DNA of 64,000 bases, taken from NCBI RefSeq assembly GCF_019602855.1, contig NZ_CP080769.1, forward strand, positions 62,001-126,000. The letters are read 5' to 3'. Under the pieces are notes generated by a model. That model was given only the letters and a program-made list of their open reading frames with translations, was not told the origin of the DNA and ran no database searches. Source of the DNA: Cupriavidus pinatubonensis. Lineage in GTDB: Bacteria; Pseudomonadota; Gammaproteobacteria; Burkholderiales; Burkholderiaceae. The translations under genes were made by a program, and so were the position numbers. The stretch's first letter is position 1. The number at the start of each line of letters is the position of its first letter. Positions 1 through 7,861 of this stretch are shown here, piece after piece.

Positions 1-113
1 AGGATCGTCTCACGCAGTTCATCCGTGAAAATGGTGACCTTTTCCGCGAACTGGGATATCTGCTCAAGCGGGACAGTCCGATCGACTGCAGGAAGTTGGC
101 TCGTTTTCACCAT
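1..113 (-). CDS. Probable ParA partition ATPase, N-terminal fragment (cut by window edge)
   Basis: A reading frame opens at an ATG at 113 on the minus strand and stays open to base 1, giving about 37 residues starting MVKTSQLPAV. The composition (a short polar lead, then a helix with LEQISQFAEKVTIFTDELRETI) resembles the N-terminal helix of plasmid ParA proteins of Burkholderiales, which precedes the Walker ATPase domain. Position supports this: par genes commonly lie divergently beside the origin and initiator gene, as here. The Walker A motif would lie outside the window, so the family is an inference. No strong ribosome binding site is visible before this ATG. Confidence 0.45.
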   Translation of the reverse strand, partial: MVKTSQLPAVDRTVPLEQISQFAEKVTIFTDELRETI

Positions 114-213
114 TCTGAGGTTTTTTCGCAAAATTCTGGAAAGCTCAGAATACAGGAAACGCTTGAGCAACGGCGTATAAATCGCTGATTTTCAAATAAA
201 GTTTCTCCAAAAA

Positions 214-257
214 CCAGAGATTTGCCTAATTTTTAGGCAGATTTTGGATGTCTCTGG
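214..257. repeat. Nested inverted repeat between parA and the origin
   Basis: An inner perfect inverted repeat has arms TGCCTAA (223-229) and TTAGGCA (233-239) with a 3-base loop. It sits inside an outer pair, CCAGAGA (214-220) and TCTCTGG (251-257). The stretch is AT-rich and lies in the gap between the presumed parA start and the first iteron. It could be a ParB-type centromere site, an operator for the par operon or a terminator; the sequence does not decide between these. Confidence 0.5.
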
Positions 258-322
258 GCGTCACATCTCGCCGCGCCAGCATGTGCTTCGTATTCTGGGC
301 GAAGAGATGCCCGCAACGCTTG

Positions 323-725
323 GCACAAATGACCTCACCTTGAACCGCTCCGCGTCCTCCTACATGCGCCCAGGTGAGGTCATTTGTGCCAAGCTGCAGA
401 ATCACCGCGTCGGTCCTCGTCGCCATTCGCAGCACAATGCACCTCACCTTTGTCCCTGCCAGGCCAGCGTTGTAAGGCGTTCGGGCCCGCGATCTTGCAC
501 AATCCACCTCACCTTCAAAAGGAGCCGTCCGGGAAGTGTTCCAACGCGTGCGGTTCATTCCGGCCCTAGGCAACGCTGCAATTTGCTGAAACGCCATCGC
601 TGTGGAAGACGCACAACCATCCAGACTCGAATTGGCTCGAAGGTGAGGTCCTTTGTGCAAAGGGCCCTTGTCAAGGGCCTATAAAGGTCCTGCTCGCTTC
701 GACCCTGCACAAATAACCTCACCTT
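323..725. repeat. Left iteron cluster, six copies in both orientations
   Basis: Six copies of a 19-base element of the form AAGGTGAGGT-N3-TTGTGC lie at 323-341 (minus), 372-389 (plus), 432-450 (minus), 497-515 (minus), 640-658 (plus) and 707-725 (minus). The outer parts are nearly invariant and the three bases before TTGTGC vary. The mixed orientation and irregular spacing differ from the right cluster. They are presumably binding sites for the initiator encoded at 1308, possibly for copy control or pairing of origins. Confidence 0.85.
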
Positions 726-819
726 GAGGTAGCCCTTCTTGCCAAAGCGTTGGTCGTCTGCCGCTCCCCCTTGCTCGCAAACACGCAGAAATGGGTACGG
801 AAGTTTGAACAGAGAAAGT

Positions 820-940
820 TGCACTGCCAGATATGCCTCCTTACTGCTAGCGCCGGTTGGTTGGATGTTTTTTTGAAGTAAACCACCTGACCTACCAACA
901 GGAAAAACAAAGTCATTTAAAATCAAACGCTTGGTCGATG
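820..940. other. AT-rich segment between iteron clusters, candidate unwinding element
   Basis: This stretch is clearly richer in A and T than its surroundings, with a run of seven T and several A-rich tracts. It lies directly before the regular iteron array. In iteron plasmids the DNA unwinding element is usually next to the iterons and DnaA boxes. The assignment rests only on base composition and position. Confidence 0.4.
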
Positions 941-941
941 A

Positions 942-1244
942 AAGGTGAGGTGGGTTGTGTCAAAGGTGCGGTTCTATGTGCTGCGAAGGTGCGGTGTATT
1001 GGGCGAGCAGGGTGAGGTCGATTGAGCGACAAGGTGAGGCGCATTGTGCAAGCACCGCGAAGGTGAGATGTATTGTGCGCCACTTGTGGATAAGTCGGTT
1101 TTGCCTAGGCGGCGCCATGGCAAAACCACCACTGGCACGACACGGGGTGAGGTTTGTTGTGCGTCGGGTGAGGTTTGTTGTGCATGACGCTCCCGCAGCG
1201 TCCACCAGCGCGGGTATCTTGCAGCATGGTGAGGTTTGTTGTGT
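942..1244 (+). repeat. Right iteron array of the replication origin, nine direct copies
   Basis: Nine direct copies lie at 942, 963, 986, 1009, 1031, 1060, 1144, 1165 and 1226 (each about 19 bases). The first five are spaced by 21-23 bases, about two helical turns. Copies at 963 and 986 carry GGTGCGGT instead of GGTGAGGT, and the last three end in TTTGTTGTG. All face the initiator gene. This arrangement is typical of origins controlled by Rep_3-family initiators. Confidence 0.9.
1085..1093 (-). promoter_or_regulatory. DnaA box
   Basis: TGTGGATAA on the plus strand is the exact complement of the consensus DnaA box TTATCCACA. It lies inside the iteron array, between the copies at 1060 and 1144. 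Its presence supports this as the true replication origin and suggests host DnaA takes part in opening. Confidence 0.8.
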
Positions 1245-1274
1245 TGACAGGACCTCACCATCACATGCTAGAGT
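1227..1274 (+). promoter_or_regulatory. Promoter and operator of the rep gene
   Basis: TTGACA at 1244-1249 is a perfect -35 box. A -10-like TAGAGT at 1269-1274 follows after 19 bases and is preceded by TG one base upstream, an extended -10 form. The arms TGGTGAGGT (1227-1235) and ACCTCACCA (1252-1260) are a perfect 9-base inverted repeat of the iteron core and flank the -35 box. Rep_3 initiators often repress their own gene as dimers through such inverted half-iterons, so autoregulation is likely. Confidence 0.65.
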
Positions 1275-1307
1275 CGCCGAAGCAAAAAAACGAGCGGGAC
1301 GACGAGT

Positions 1308-2714
1308 ATGGGGACGGACAACCCGGTGGAGGTCAGCGCGAGGACGACGCCTCGCCAAATGGCGCTGGCATTGTTCGAGGACATGTTCGACCTCGGGATG
1401 CCCATCAACGAGGCCAACCGCGAAATCGGTTATCAGCGAAATAATTTCTTCACCGAAATCGTCAACATGGGGTTGGCGGCGCGACGGTTTTTGGATGCTG
1501 CGTATTTCATCGTTGCCCAGGACCCGGATATTCCTGACCAATACGATGTCGAGCTGAACTACTTCAAGTGGTTGATGCGCTATGACAGTCGTAACCTCAA
1601 GCATCTGCGAACCATCGCGGACGAAGCGCAGAACGCGAAGATTCGGGTCACCAATACGCCGTCAGACCGTGAGCCCGATGAGAACGATATCTGGATTCAG
1701 GTCCAACTGATCGGCATGGTGGCGATGCACCGTGGTCGCGTGCGCTTCGATGTGCATCACAGCCTGATTCCCCATATCAGAGATCCCCGCAAATCTCACT
1801 GGCTCAGCCTTCGCATCTCTACGGCTTTCACGCGCAGTCTTGCACGAGCGATCTATGACAAGGTTTTGCCAAGTGTGCCCAACGGGCGTACGGACTGGAT
1901 CAAGCTCGAGGAAATGCGTACCTGGCCGGGAAAGATGGGCGCGAATGCCAGCATCTTCAAATACTTCAAGCGCGACTGGTTGGAGCCGGCAGTCCGGGAA
2001 ATCAATGAGATCTCGGACGTCGAGCTCAGCTATGAGACCAAGACCGAGTCGACGTCCTCCAAGAAAGTCGACCGTATTCGCTTTCTGCTCAAGCGCAAGG
2101 ACACAGCCGACGCCGTCATGGCAAGCCTGTCTGATGCCAGCCAAATCTATAAAATTCTCAAGGAAGAGTTCAACCTCTCCACGCGGCAGTTCGGCGAGAT
2201 CTCCGAAAACCGCGAAACCTGGAACGACGATCGCATTCTGCAGGCGATCGAGTACACGCGCTTCAAGCTCAATCGCGGGCAGATCAAGAAGAGTCCCGCT
2301 GGCTATTTGATGAAGGCCTTGCGCGACAACTGGCGGATGTCAGATGCCGAACGGACGATGGTGCAGGTCCAGACCAAGCTGCTTGTCGAGGAAGAGCAGA
2401 AGGAAGCAGCGAAGGTGGCTGTCAAGACCAGTGTGGAGCGCAGTGTCGCCTCGCGTGACGACGAGACCCGCGCTCGCATGAACGAAGAATCGCGGCAGGG
2501 CCGCGAGCACTTCGGTGCGGCCGATACCAAAGCGCGACAGGACTTTATCCGCGCATGGTTGGCATCGCGCGAGGGCAAGCTTGTATTGAAGCGGATGAAG
2601 CTGGAGGCCTCATCCGTATCCGAAGACGTGATCTTGGCCAACTCGGAGTTGGCATGGTATTTGGGCCAATTCGTGTTTGGGAGAATGGCCACCTCGCGCG
2701 AATCGACCTCGTAG
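1308..2714 (+). CDS. Plasmid replication initiator, Rep_3 (RepB/RepA) type
   Basis: This 468-residue protein should bind the iterons upstream and open the origin. I assign it to the Rep_3 initiators from its size, its two winged-helix-like halves (roughly residues 55-180 and 200-310, with the basic stretch SLRISTAFTRSLARAIYDKVLP between strands) and above all its place directly after an iteron array with a DnaA box. The C-terminal third is charged and helical. It follows the promoter at 1244-1274 by a short leader, and the ATG at 1308 is the first in frame after it. The ribosome binding site is weak. Unlike its neighbours the frame is unbroken, so this may be the active replicon of the molecule. 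Confidence 0.8.
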   Translation: MGTDNPVEVSARTTPRQMALALFEDMFDLGMPINEANREIGYQRNNFFTEIVNMGLAARRFLDAAYFIVAQDPDIPDQYDVELNYFKWLMRYDSRNLKHLRTIADEAQNAKIRVTNTPSDREPDENDIWIQVQLIGMVAMHRGRVRFDVHHSLIPHIRDPRKSHWLSLRISTAFTRSLARAIYDKVLPSVPNGRTDWIKLEEMRTWPGKMGANASIFKYFKRDWLEPAVREINEISDVELSYETKTESTSSKKVDRIRFLLKRKDTADAVMASLSDASQIYKILKEEFNLSTRQFGEISENRETWNDDRILQAIEYTRFKLNRGQIKKSPAGYLMKALRDNWRMSDAERTMVQVQTKLLVEEEQKEAAKVAVKTSVERSVASRDDETRARMNEESRQGREHFGAADTKARQDFIRAWLASREGKLVLKRMKLEASSVSEDVILANSELAWYLGQFVFGRMATSRESTS

Positions 2715-2776
2715 ATCCGCCCGCACGGAGCCGACACCTTTCTGCCGCGGTACTTTTCCACGAGTTGGGCAACTTG

Positions 2777-3246
2777 CTACTGCACCAGCGCCGATCTAGC
2801 CGAAGCCGCGCGCGCCTCTTCATCTCGAGCTTTCCGCACCCGGGTGACCACACGGAGGTTCGCTCTTGAGCGTTGTTGCGGTTCACGCTCAATAAGACCT
2901 GCCCGCTCGAGTATGCCAAGCGCCCGATATATGGTGGCCTCGCTGATGGCAAGGTGCTCCGCAATCGTCGCCTTCTTCAAGAAGGCCAGTGCAGTGGGGT
3001 CCGTCTTGCTTAATGAAAAGCGAATTAGCGTAGCCAAAACCTGCCGGCTCGTGATGTGCAATCCGGTCCGCACAGTCCAGAACAGGGACGGTCCTGGCAA
3101 TACTCCGCTCGAAAGCCGATAGCTGAGCAACGTTGCCCGCCAATGCCGAATCCAACATAGCACGCTGACGACGGTACCGCCGTTTCAGAAGGTCTCTCGA
3201 GCAGAGGCGCTAACCGAATCAACATTAGCCGCTGGGCGGCAGACAT
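2777..3246 (-). pseudogene. Winged-helix DNA-binding protein, broken by two frameshifts
   Basis: Three overlapping frames join into one plausible protein. It starts MSAAQRLMLIRLAPLLERP at 3246, continues in a second frame (LLKRRYRRQRAMLDSALAGN) after a shift near 3190, and ends in a third frame after a shift near 3090. The last part carries a clear winged-helix pattern: LATLIRFSLSKTD, a helix with TIAEHLAISEATIYRALGILERAG, then a basic tail. It converges on the rep gene. A role in copy control or partition is possible from position only. An alternative reading is a shorter intact gene using a GTG at 3163. Confidence 0.55.
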
Positions 3247-3251
3247 GGCTC

Positions 3252-3606
3252 ATGGTGTAATCGGTTGGTGCGCAACCGATTTTCGAACCATCCGGTGGCG
3301 ACCAAGGTGGTAACGTTTGGGCCGAAGCTGACTTGGAGACGATCAGATCCGAGCAAGGTGGTAGCGATTGGTCCGCAACCGACGTGCCGACGACAGGTCC
3401 AAGGCTTTGCTTTGGAGGGCATAGGCGCGGTGGTTTGCAGCCCAATCGTTACCAGCTTTAAGCGCACTGAAAGGCATTGGAGGGCATTGGAGGGCATTGC
3501 GAAGTTGGATTGCGGACCAACCGGTACCACCTTAGAGCGCATTCAAGCGCACTGAGCGGCATTGGAAGCACAGCGCGGCGGATTGCGGCCCAATCGATAC
3601 CACCTT
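3252..3606. repeat. Array of six 24-base repeats, three forward then three inverted
   Basis: Copies at 3252-3275, 3304-3326 and 3355-3378 read AAGGTGGTANCG-NTTGG-NCCGCAA on the plus strand, the first being the most divergent. Copies at 3435-3458, 3510-3533 and 3583-3606 read the same on the minus strand. The two groups therefore face each other around 3400. Forward copies are spaced about 50 bases and inverted ones about 74. No protein-coding frame explains this. Possible roles are a centromere, a second set of initiator sites or a regulatory array. Confidence 0.8.
3461..3573. repeat. Decamer repeat block A (GGCATTGGAG / GCGCATTCAA type)
   Basis: Short tracts built from 10-base units such as AAGGCATTGG and AGGGCATTGG occur at about 3470-3500 and 3535-3570, between copies of the 24-base repeat. 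The same unit family returns at 6545-6812 and 14815-15018. The 10-base period keeps every unit on one face of the helix. Confidence 0.7.
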
Positions 3607-3609
3607 CAA

Positions 3610-4810
3610 GCGCGACGCGCGGTAGGTGCCAATGACCTGTCCGTTGGGAAGAGTGGAGGAGTGCCGCCTCGTAGGGCCGAAAGCCGCTTTCCTGGCGCTG
3701 GGAATCGCCATTGCAGTCTGCCCAAGTAGAAATGCCCGGAGCAAACCGCAGGCATTCTTTTGATCGGCGCCCCAACTAGCTCGGTGCATGGATGAACGGA
3801 TAAAGGACTCGTGCTCGACCACATGCGTCTTCTTGGGCAGTTCGATGCCTGGGTTTCTCGCGCGCAGGTCAGCAATCACCTCGGTGGGCACGTGCTCGCC
3901 TCGCTCGTAGGCTCCGACGACCAGGTCGCTGTGGACCGGACCGACTGCGGCGTCAGCCGCGGGTTATCCGCGTGGAAGAAAATCAGGGCTTTGGCTCCCG
4001 GCATCTGGAAGGTTCGAAGGTCGCAGTCCAACGGATGACTCAGAAGCGTTGTGACCGACGACGCGACCCATTCCTGGCGCGGCGCGAGTTCGAGCGCATC
4101 CTTCCCAATGGCAGTCCGGTCGTAGATTCGTCCGAGTTCAGTCCGCAAGGCGCGGACGTCCTGGGCACCAGCCGGGGCGTGCGAGCCTTCAACGACCAGC
4201 ATCCGGGACTCCTTTCCTCCGCTTCCCGTGTCACCGGAATTGCTAGGGACGTGAGCTCGAAATCCTCCAACGGCATACACCATGCATCGATGCCGGCCAG
4301 CCGCGCAGCGCGCGCGGCGCGAAGGGCCTTGTTGCTCTCAACGTCTGCCGCAATGACATTTCCGGTCTGGTCGAGCAGGCGATACTCGACCATGTAACCG
4401 CGACTACCTCGCTGCCAAACGAGATCTTTCAACAGCGGGTCGGTCTCGCGCGCAACGTTGCTCGCATGCTGCATGAAGGTGACGATAGGGGCGGCGCCGA
4501 AGGTATTGAGCAGCAACCGCTGTGCGCTCTGCCGCCGCATCGGTACCTCCTGGCCGAAAGGCACTTCGTAAGGTTCAGGGTCAGGCTTCGGGGTGAGGCC
4601 GCGGCCGGTTCGCCAAGCGTCGTTGAGCGCAACGGCCAACGCCCTGATCACGTCGGCATTCAAGGGGCCACCGTTGGCAATGCGGACCGGGGTGGCTTCG
4701 GACGCGCGGGAAACGTAGAGGGAAGTAACGTCACCGTGCGGCTTGGCAAAGCACTGGCCGATCCAGTCCGCCGGCAGATGAATCGCTTCTAGATGGAGTT
4801 TGTTTGTCAT
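3610..4810 (-). pseudogene. Unknown plasmid backbone protein, broken by two frameshifts
   Basis: The gene starts at ATG 4810, 3 bases after the rdgC remnant ends, and reads MTNKLHLEAIHLPADWIGQC for about 200 residues. Near 4208 the sensible frame shifts (continuing KESRMLVVEGSHAPAGAQDV), and near 3928 it shifts again (DLVVGAYERGEHVPTEVIAD), ending around 3610. Past each shift the original frame turns into arginine- and serine-rich nonsense. I do not recognise the family. Its place beside rdgC suggests a plasmid maintenance gene block, but no function can be assigned. Confidence 0.55.
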
Positions 4811-4813
4811 TGG

Positions 4814-5401
4814 TTACGCGGCAGCACGCAGCTCTTCTTCTTCACATTCTTTATGCCTGCCATTCGCAGGTAGCTCGCCCCCCAGCGCACAAATCAGGGC
4901 GGAGATCAGCTTGCTCAGTTCGCCAGCCATCACGGTGAAATCCGCGTTGAATCTCGCGTCTGCGTCGTCGCGATGATCTTGCGATTCTTCCTTGATCACA
5001 TCCAGCGCCTTGATCTTCTTGATTGCGAGGGCGCTGGTAAGGACAAACGAGACCCGGTCTTCCGAGGTCATTGCAAGCTGCGTGCACCGCTTGCCACAGC
5101 TAGGTGGTGGCCAAGGTCGGCGGCGTCGAGGCTGTGGTTGGCAAACTTAACGGTCGATTTGCCCTCACCGGAGTCTTTGAGCTCGGCATCCTGGTCGATC
5201 GTAAAGCCCGCGGGGGACTCATCGCTGGCAAGCCAATCGGTCATCGCTGCTGCGGGTGATACGTGACAATGCAGTTGTCGCTTCGAGCCGATCAATCGAG
5301 CGGAAGAGGGCGCCTACGATGGTGTCGACCTTGGAGCCAATCGCATCGATGCAGATGAGATTGTTGATTGGATCAGGAAAAGGCGTGAGCCGCAGCCTCA
5401 C
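4814..5401 (-). pseudogene. rdgC: RdgC recombination-associated protein, C-terminal part with two frameshifts
   Basis: Three frames together match the C-terminal two thirds of RdgC, a ring-shaped double-stranded-DNA-binding protein that limits RecA activity. Landmarks in order: DPINNLICIDAIGSKVDTIV (matching the NDLIMVDCASAKKAE region of E. coli RdgC), MTDWLASDESPAGFTIDQDA, LDAADLGHHLAVASGA, then RVSFVLTSALAIKKIKALD and FNADFTVMAGELSKLISALI ending in LGGE. Shifts lie near 5255 and 5071. The N-terminal third is missing, because the frame upstream runs into the next remnant. The protein cannot be made whole. Confidence 0.8.
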
Positions 5402-6516
5402 GTGGGTCGTTGCACTGCGCAGCAGCCTTGAGGAGCCCCTTTCCTGCGAGGCAATTGACGGTCAGAGTATGCAGGGGCGAGCCCACTCGGAACGCGCGGT
5501 CGATAGCCTCGTTCTTCGCCGGCTCAATCAAATGCTCCTGCGCATAGTGAAAGCACTCGTGAAAGAAGACGCGGTCCGGTTCCTTGGCGCGCACGGACGA
5601 TCTGGGCTACTTCCATACCTGCCTCATCGTAGATCTGCGAGGCGAGTCGGACCGACGCGACCGAGCCCAACATTTCACGTGCGCGGGTGAGATAGGCCCG
5701 TTGGTGCTCAGGCAGGTCGTCGTTCAGGACCACGAGGGTATCGTGGAGAACGTCGCGGGAATACATCGGCTGGGGCTTCAAGAGGGCCTCCCTTGCTTGT
5801 GGTGTCATGTCGAACCCCGGCACGCTGTGCTCAGGACCGTTCTCCTGGAATCGGACAGTAGTCATCCGGATCTTCTGGTCACTACCCTTCAGCACCTTTT
5901 CGGCAATCTTCGGCAGGATCTTCAGGAAGAAGTCATTCAGGCCGTCGCTTTGCCGCTCGTTGTTCCAACCATTTCGCATGTTGGCGGTGATCCACGCCAC
6001 GCGGCGAATTGCGGGATTCTCTGCAGCACCGAAGGGTCCGGCGAAGGATAAGGCCGGACCAGACCTCGGTGTTCGTGACGAATGGCCCTTTGGCGATATT
6101 CGTCCAATCCTGCCGCCGCCCGCGCTGGGCCCAGTCCGACTGAATCTCCTCGATCATGAAGAGGTCATCACGCACTGTGGTCCGGGCATGGGCAAGGAGG
6201 TTAGCAATCCTCTGGCCCGGACGCTCCGGGTCCTCCAGATCCGAGAAGTGGTGCTGCGAGAAGTCGTGGGCCTTGCCGACGGAAGCCAGCAGTGCGCGTC
6301 GTTCCTTGTCGAGCCTGACTACTGCGCCCGGGTCCTGAGCGAGCCGATCCAGATCGAAATCCAGCTCCTCAAGCTCGAAGCGGATCTCGTCCATCCGGTC
6401 TTCGATATTCGCCTTCTGGCTGTTGAGGACGTACAGCGTTTCCTGATAGACACTCGGCCCAGGCTGCTTGAAGTTGGCGTACTTCGGGCGCGCAAGGTCG
6501 ATCTCTTTGATCGTCG
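5373..6516 (-). pseudogene. Remnant of a large polyvalent (phage/plasmid) protein with HExxH motif
   Basis: Reading the minus strand across three frames gives KYANFKQPGPSVYQETLYVL near the start, then MIEEIQSDWAQRGRRQDW, then VAWITANMRNGWNNERQSDG, and finally VFFHECFHYAQEHLIEPA. The KY-x-PG-x-Y-E, EEIQSDW and AWT-like blocks are characteristic of the very large polyvalent proteins encoded by phages and plasmids. HECFH fits a zinc-metallopeptidase HExxH signature. Shifts lie near 6020 and 5590. Only a few hundred residues remain of a protein class that is often above 1000 residues. Confidence 0.6.
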
Positions 6517-6523
6517 GAGTAGT

Positions 6524-6812
6524 ATTCCCACGCTAAAGCCCACTCGAGTTCAAACGCATTCAAGCGCATTGGTTGGATTCCGCTCGAGCGCATTCAAGCG
6601 CGTTCAAGCGCATTGAAGCGCATTGAAGCGCGTTGAGTGCCGACACCAAGACGGAAAATCGCGCGGGACCACGGCGTTCAAGCGGGCTCAATGGCATTGA
6701 AAGGCATCGAATCGCATTGAAAGGCATCGAAGGGCATCGAAGGGCATCGAAGGGCATTGAAGGGCATTGAAGGGCATTGGCATTGAAGGGCATTGAAAGG
6801 CATTGAAGTGAG
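6524..6812. repeat. Decamer repeat block B with shared 28-base leader
   Basis: The block opens with ATTCCCACGCTAAAG followed by CCCACTCGAGTTC (6524-6551), identical in 27 of 28 positions to 14791-14818. It then has GCGCATTCAA-type units (6552-6640) and, after a short non-repetitive stretch, about a dozen tandem units of the GGGCATTGAA / GGCATCGAAG type (6690-6812) in exact 10-base register. It lies next to the start of the polyvalent-protein remnant. No coding role is apparent. Confidence 0.8.
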
Positions 6813-7247
6813 TAGCCTTCCTCGAAAACAATGAAGCTGAACTGCAGATTAATACTGATAAGGAGGGGCTGAAGTTTATCTGTATGTTTTTAAGTCATTG
6901 AGAATAAAGAACAAATGGCTGCTAAGAATGGCCCGCAAAGTTTACTCATAGTTCTTAGTTATCGTGATTGAGCGCTTCATTGGGTGTTCGGCCACTGGTC
7001 TCACCAATTAAACGGAAAATCCGACCGATGCCCGCGGGGTTAAGAGGAAATGGACCGAGTGAATCCACGACGGAGATCTGTTGAGAACTCGCTTTTCTGG
7101 TCGATCGTCAGTGCCGAAATCGCTTAGAAAAAATTTACTTTTTTTAACTCGCAAAGTTTACTATTTCGTCATATCAGAAAACTAAGTTAACTTTACCTGT
7201 CTAGTAAAGCTAAGGCGTGACTACAGCCTTGTTAGAAGCGGTGGAAA
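6813..7247. other. Gene-free AT-rich leader before recombinase copy 1
   Basis: No coding frame is convincing here. The stretch is AT-rich and contains CGCAAAGTTTACT twice (6934-6946 and 7150-7162) and an inverted repeat CTTTAC-N7-GTAAAG (7191-7209). A TAGTAAAG-bearing segment just before the gene recurs in the leader of the paralogous gene at 15647. These could be operator or recombination sites. Confidence 0.5.
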
Positions 7248-7640
7248 ATGATCGACTGTGAAGAGAACTTTGGAAAGGGCGGCCGGGGCGAGAACTGCGT
7301 GGAAGACGGCCATATCGAGGGTCGACCACGTCGCTGGGTTGATGTGGTGACCCGCTTCAAGTTCAGGTCGCCCGCAGAGAGGGGCCTGATCCCAAATTAC
7401 GTTCTGTCGCAGATGAACCATCGCCCGGATGGATTGCCACAGGATCAGATGCCGGTTGCAGGCCGAACCGATGCAGGTGTCGACGGAAGGCGGTCCGGGG
7501 GCCGGAGGCGACACCGATGTGCCCGCGACCTCGGGGACCGCCTTTGGCCCGGCCCCTCCCCGTGTGTCTGATCGGATGCTGCGTCGATACCGATGGGCGG
7601 TGGACTCGCTGTGGAGATTGGCCGTTGCCGAGGATGATGG
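7248..7640 (+). pseudogene. Recombinase-like gene copy 1, frameshifted and truncated
   Basis: The start MIDCEENFGKGGRGENC and the blocks RFKFRSPAERGLIPNYVLSQ and VSDRMLRRYRWAVDSLW align with the N-terminal 130 residues of the gene at 15647 (FDFRSPAERGLIPYYVLTQM, VSDSILHRYHKAVDSLWRRI). A frameshift near 7450-7500 separates the two blocks. Near 7640 the similarity stops and pilN sequence begins, so the rest of the gene was lost in a rearrangement. The catalytic part is absent. Confidence 0.65.
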
Positions 7641-7852
7641 AAGCGCCCGATCTTGATAACCGGATTCTCAGCCAGAAAGTGATACTCAAGGCTGGCCAGA
7701 CATGGGTGCTGTCCGGCTTCGAGCAGATGGGCGACGACACGTCTCGCAGCGGCACGGGTGACGCCCGGTTCTGGCTCCTGGGCGGAAACCAGTCCCGCAA
7801 GACTACGCGAGACGTGATGGTCATCCTGATCACGCCAGTGAACGTCGAGTAA
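7641..7852 (+). pseudogene. pilN: PilN thin-pilus secretin, C-terminal fragment
   Basis: The last 70 codons before the TAA at 7852 read NRILSQKVILKAGQTWVLSG and then a WLLGG block and DVMVILITP. This is the conserved end of secretin-family outer-membrane pores, and the neighbours pilO and pilQ point to PilN of R64-type (type IVb) conjugative pili. Everything upstream, including the lipobox and the secretin core, is gone and replaced by the recombinase-like fragment. It lies 9 bases before the pilO frame. Confidence 0.65.
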
Positions 7853-7861
7853 AGGACGGAC

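Noticed and set aside
226..1604. Several open frames of 60-214 codons on both strands across the iteron region
   Set aside because: They translate the iterons repeatedly (recurrent HLTF and EVICAK-like blocks) and lack start signals; the repeats keep frames open by chance.
3252..3606. CRISPR array
   Set aside because: Repeats are in both orientations, spacing is uneven and no cas gene is present.
6690..6812. CRISPR array or repeat protein
   Set aside because: Units are 10 bases and directly adjacent without spacers; the open minus frame is only the repeat read in phase.
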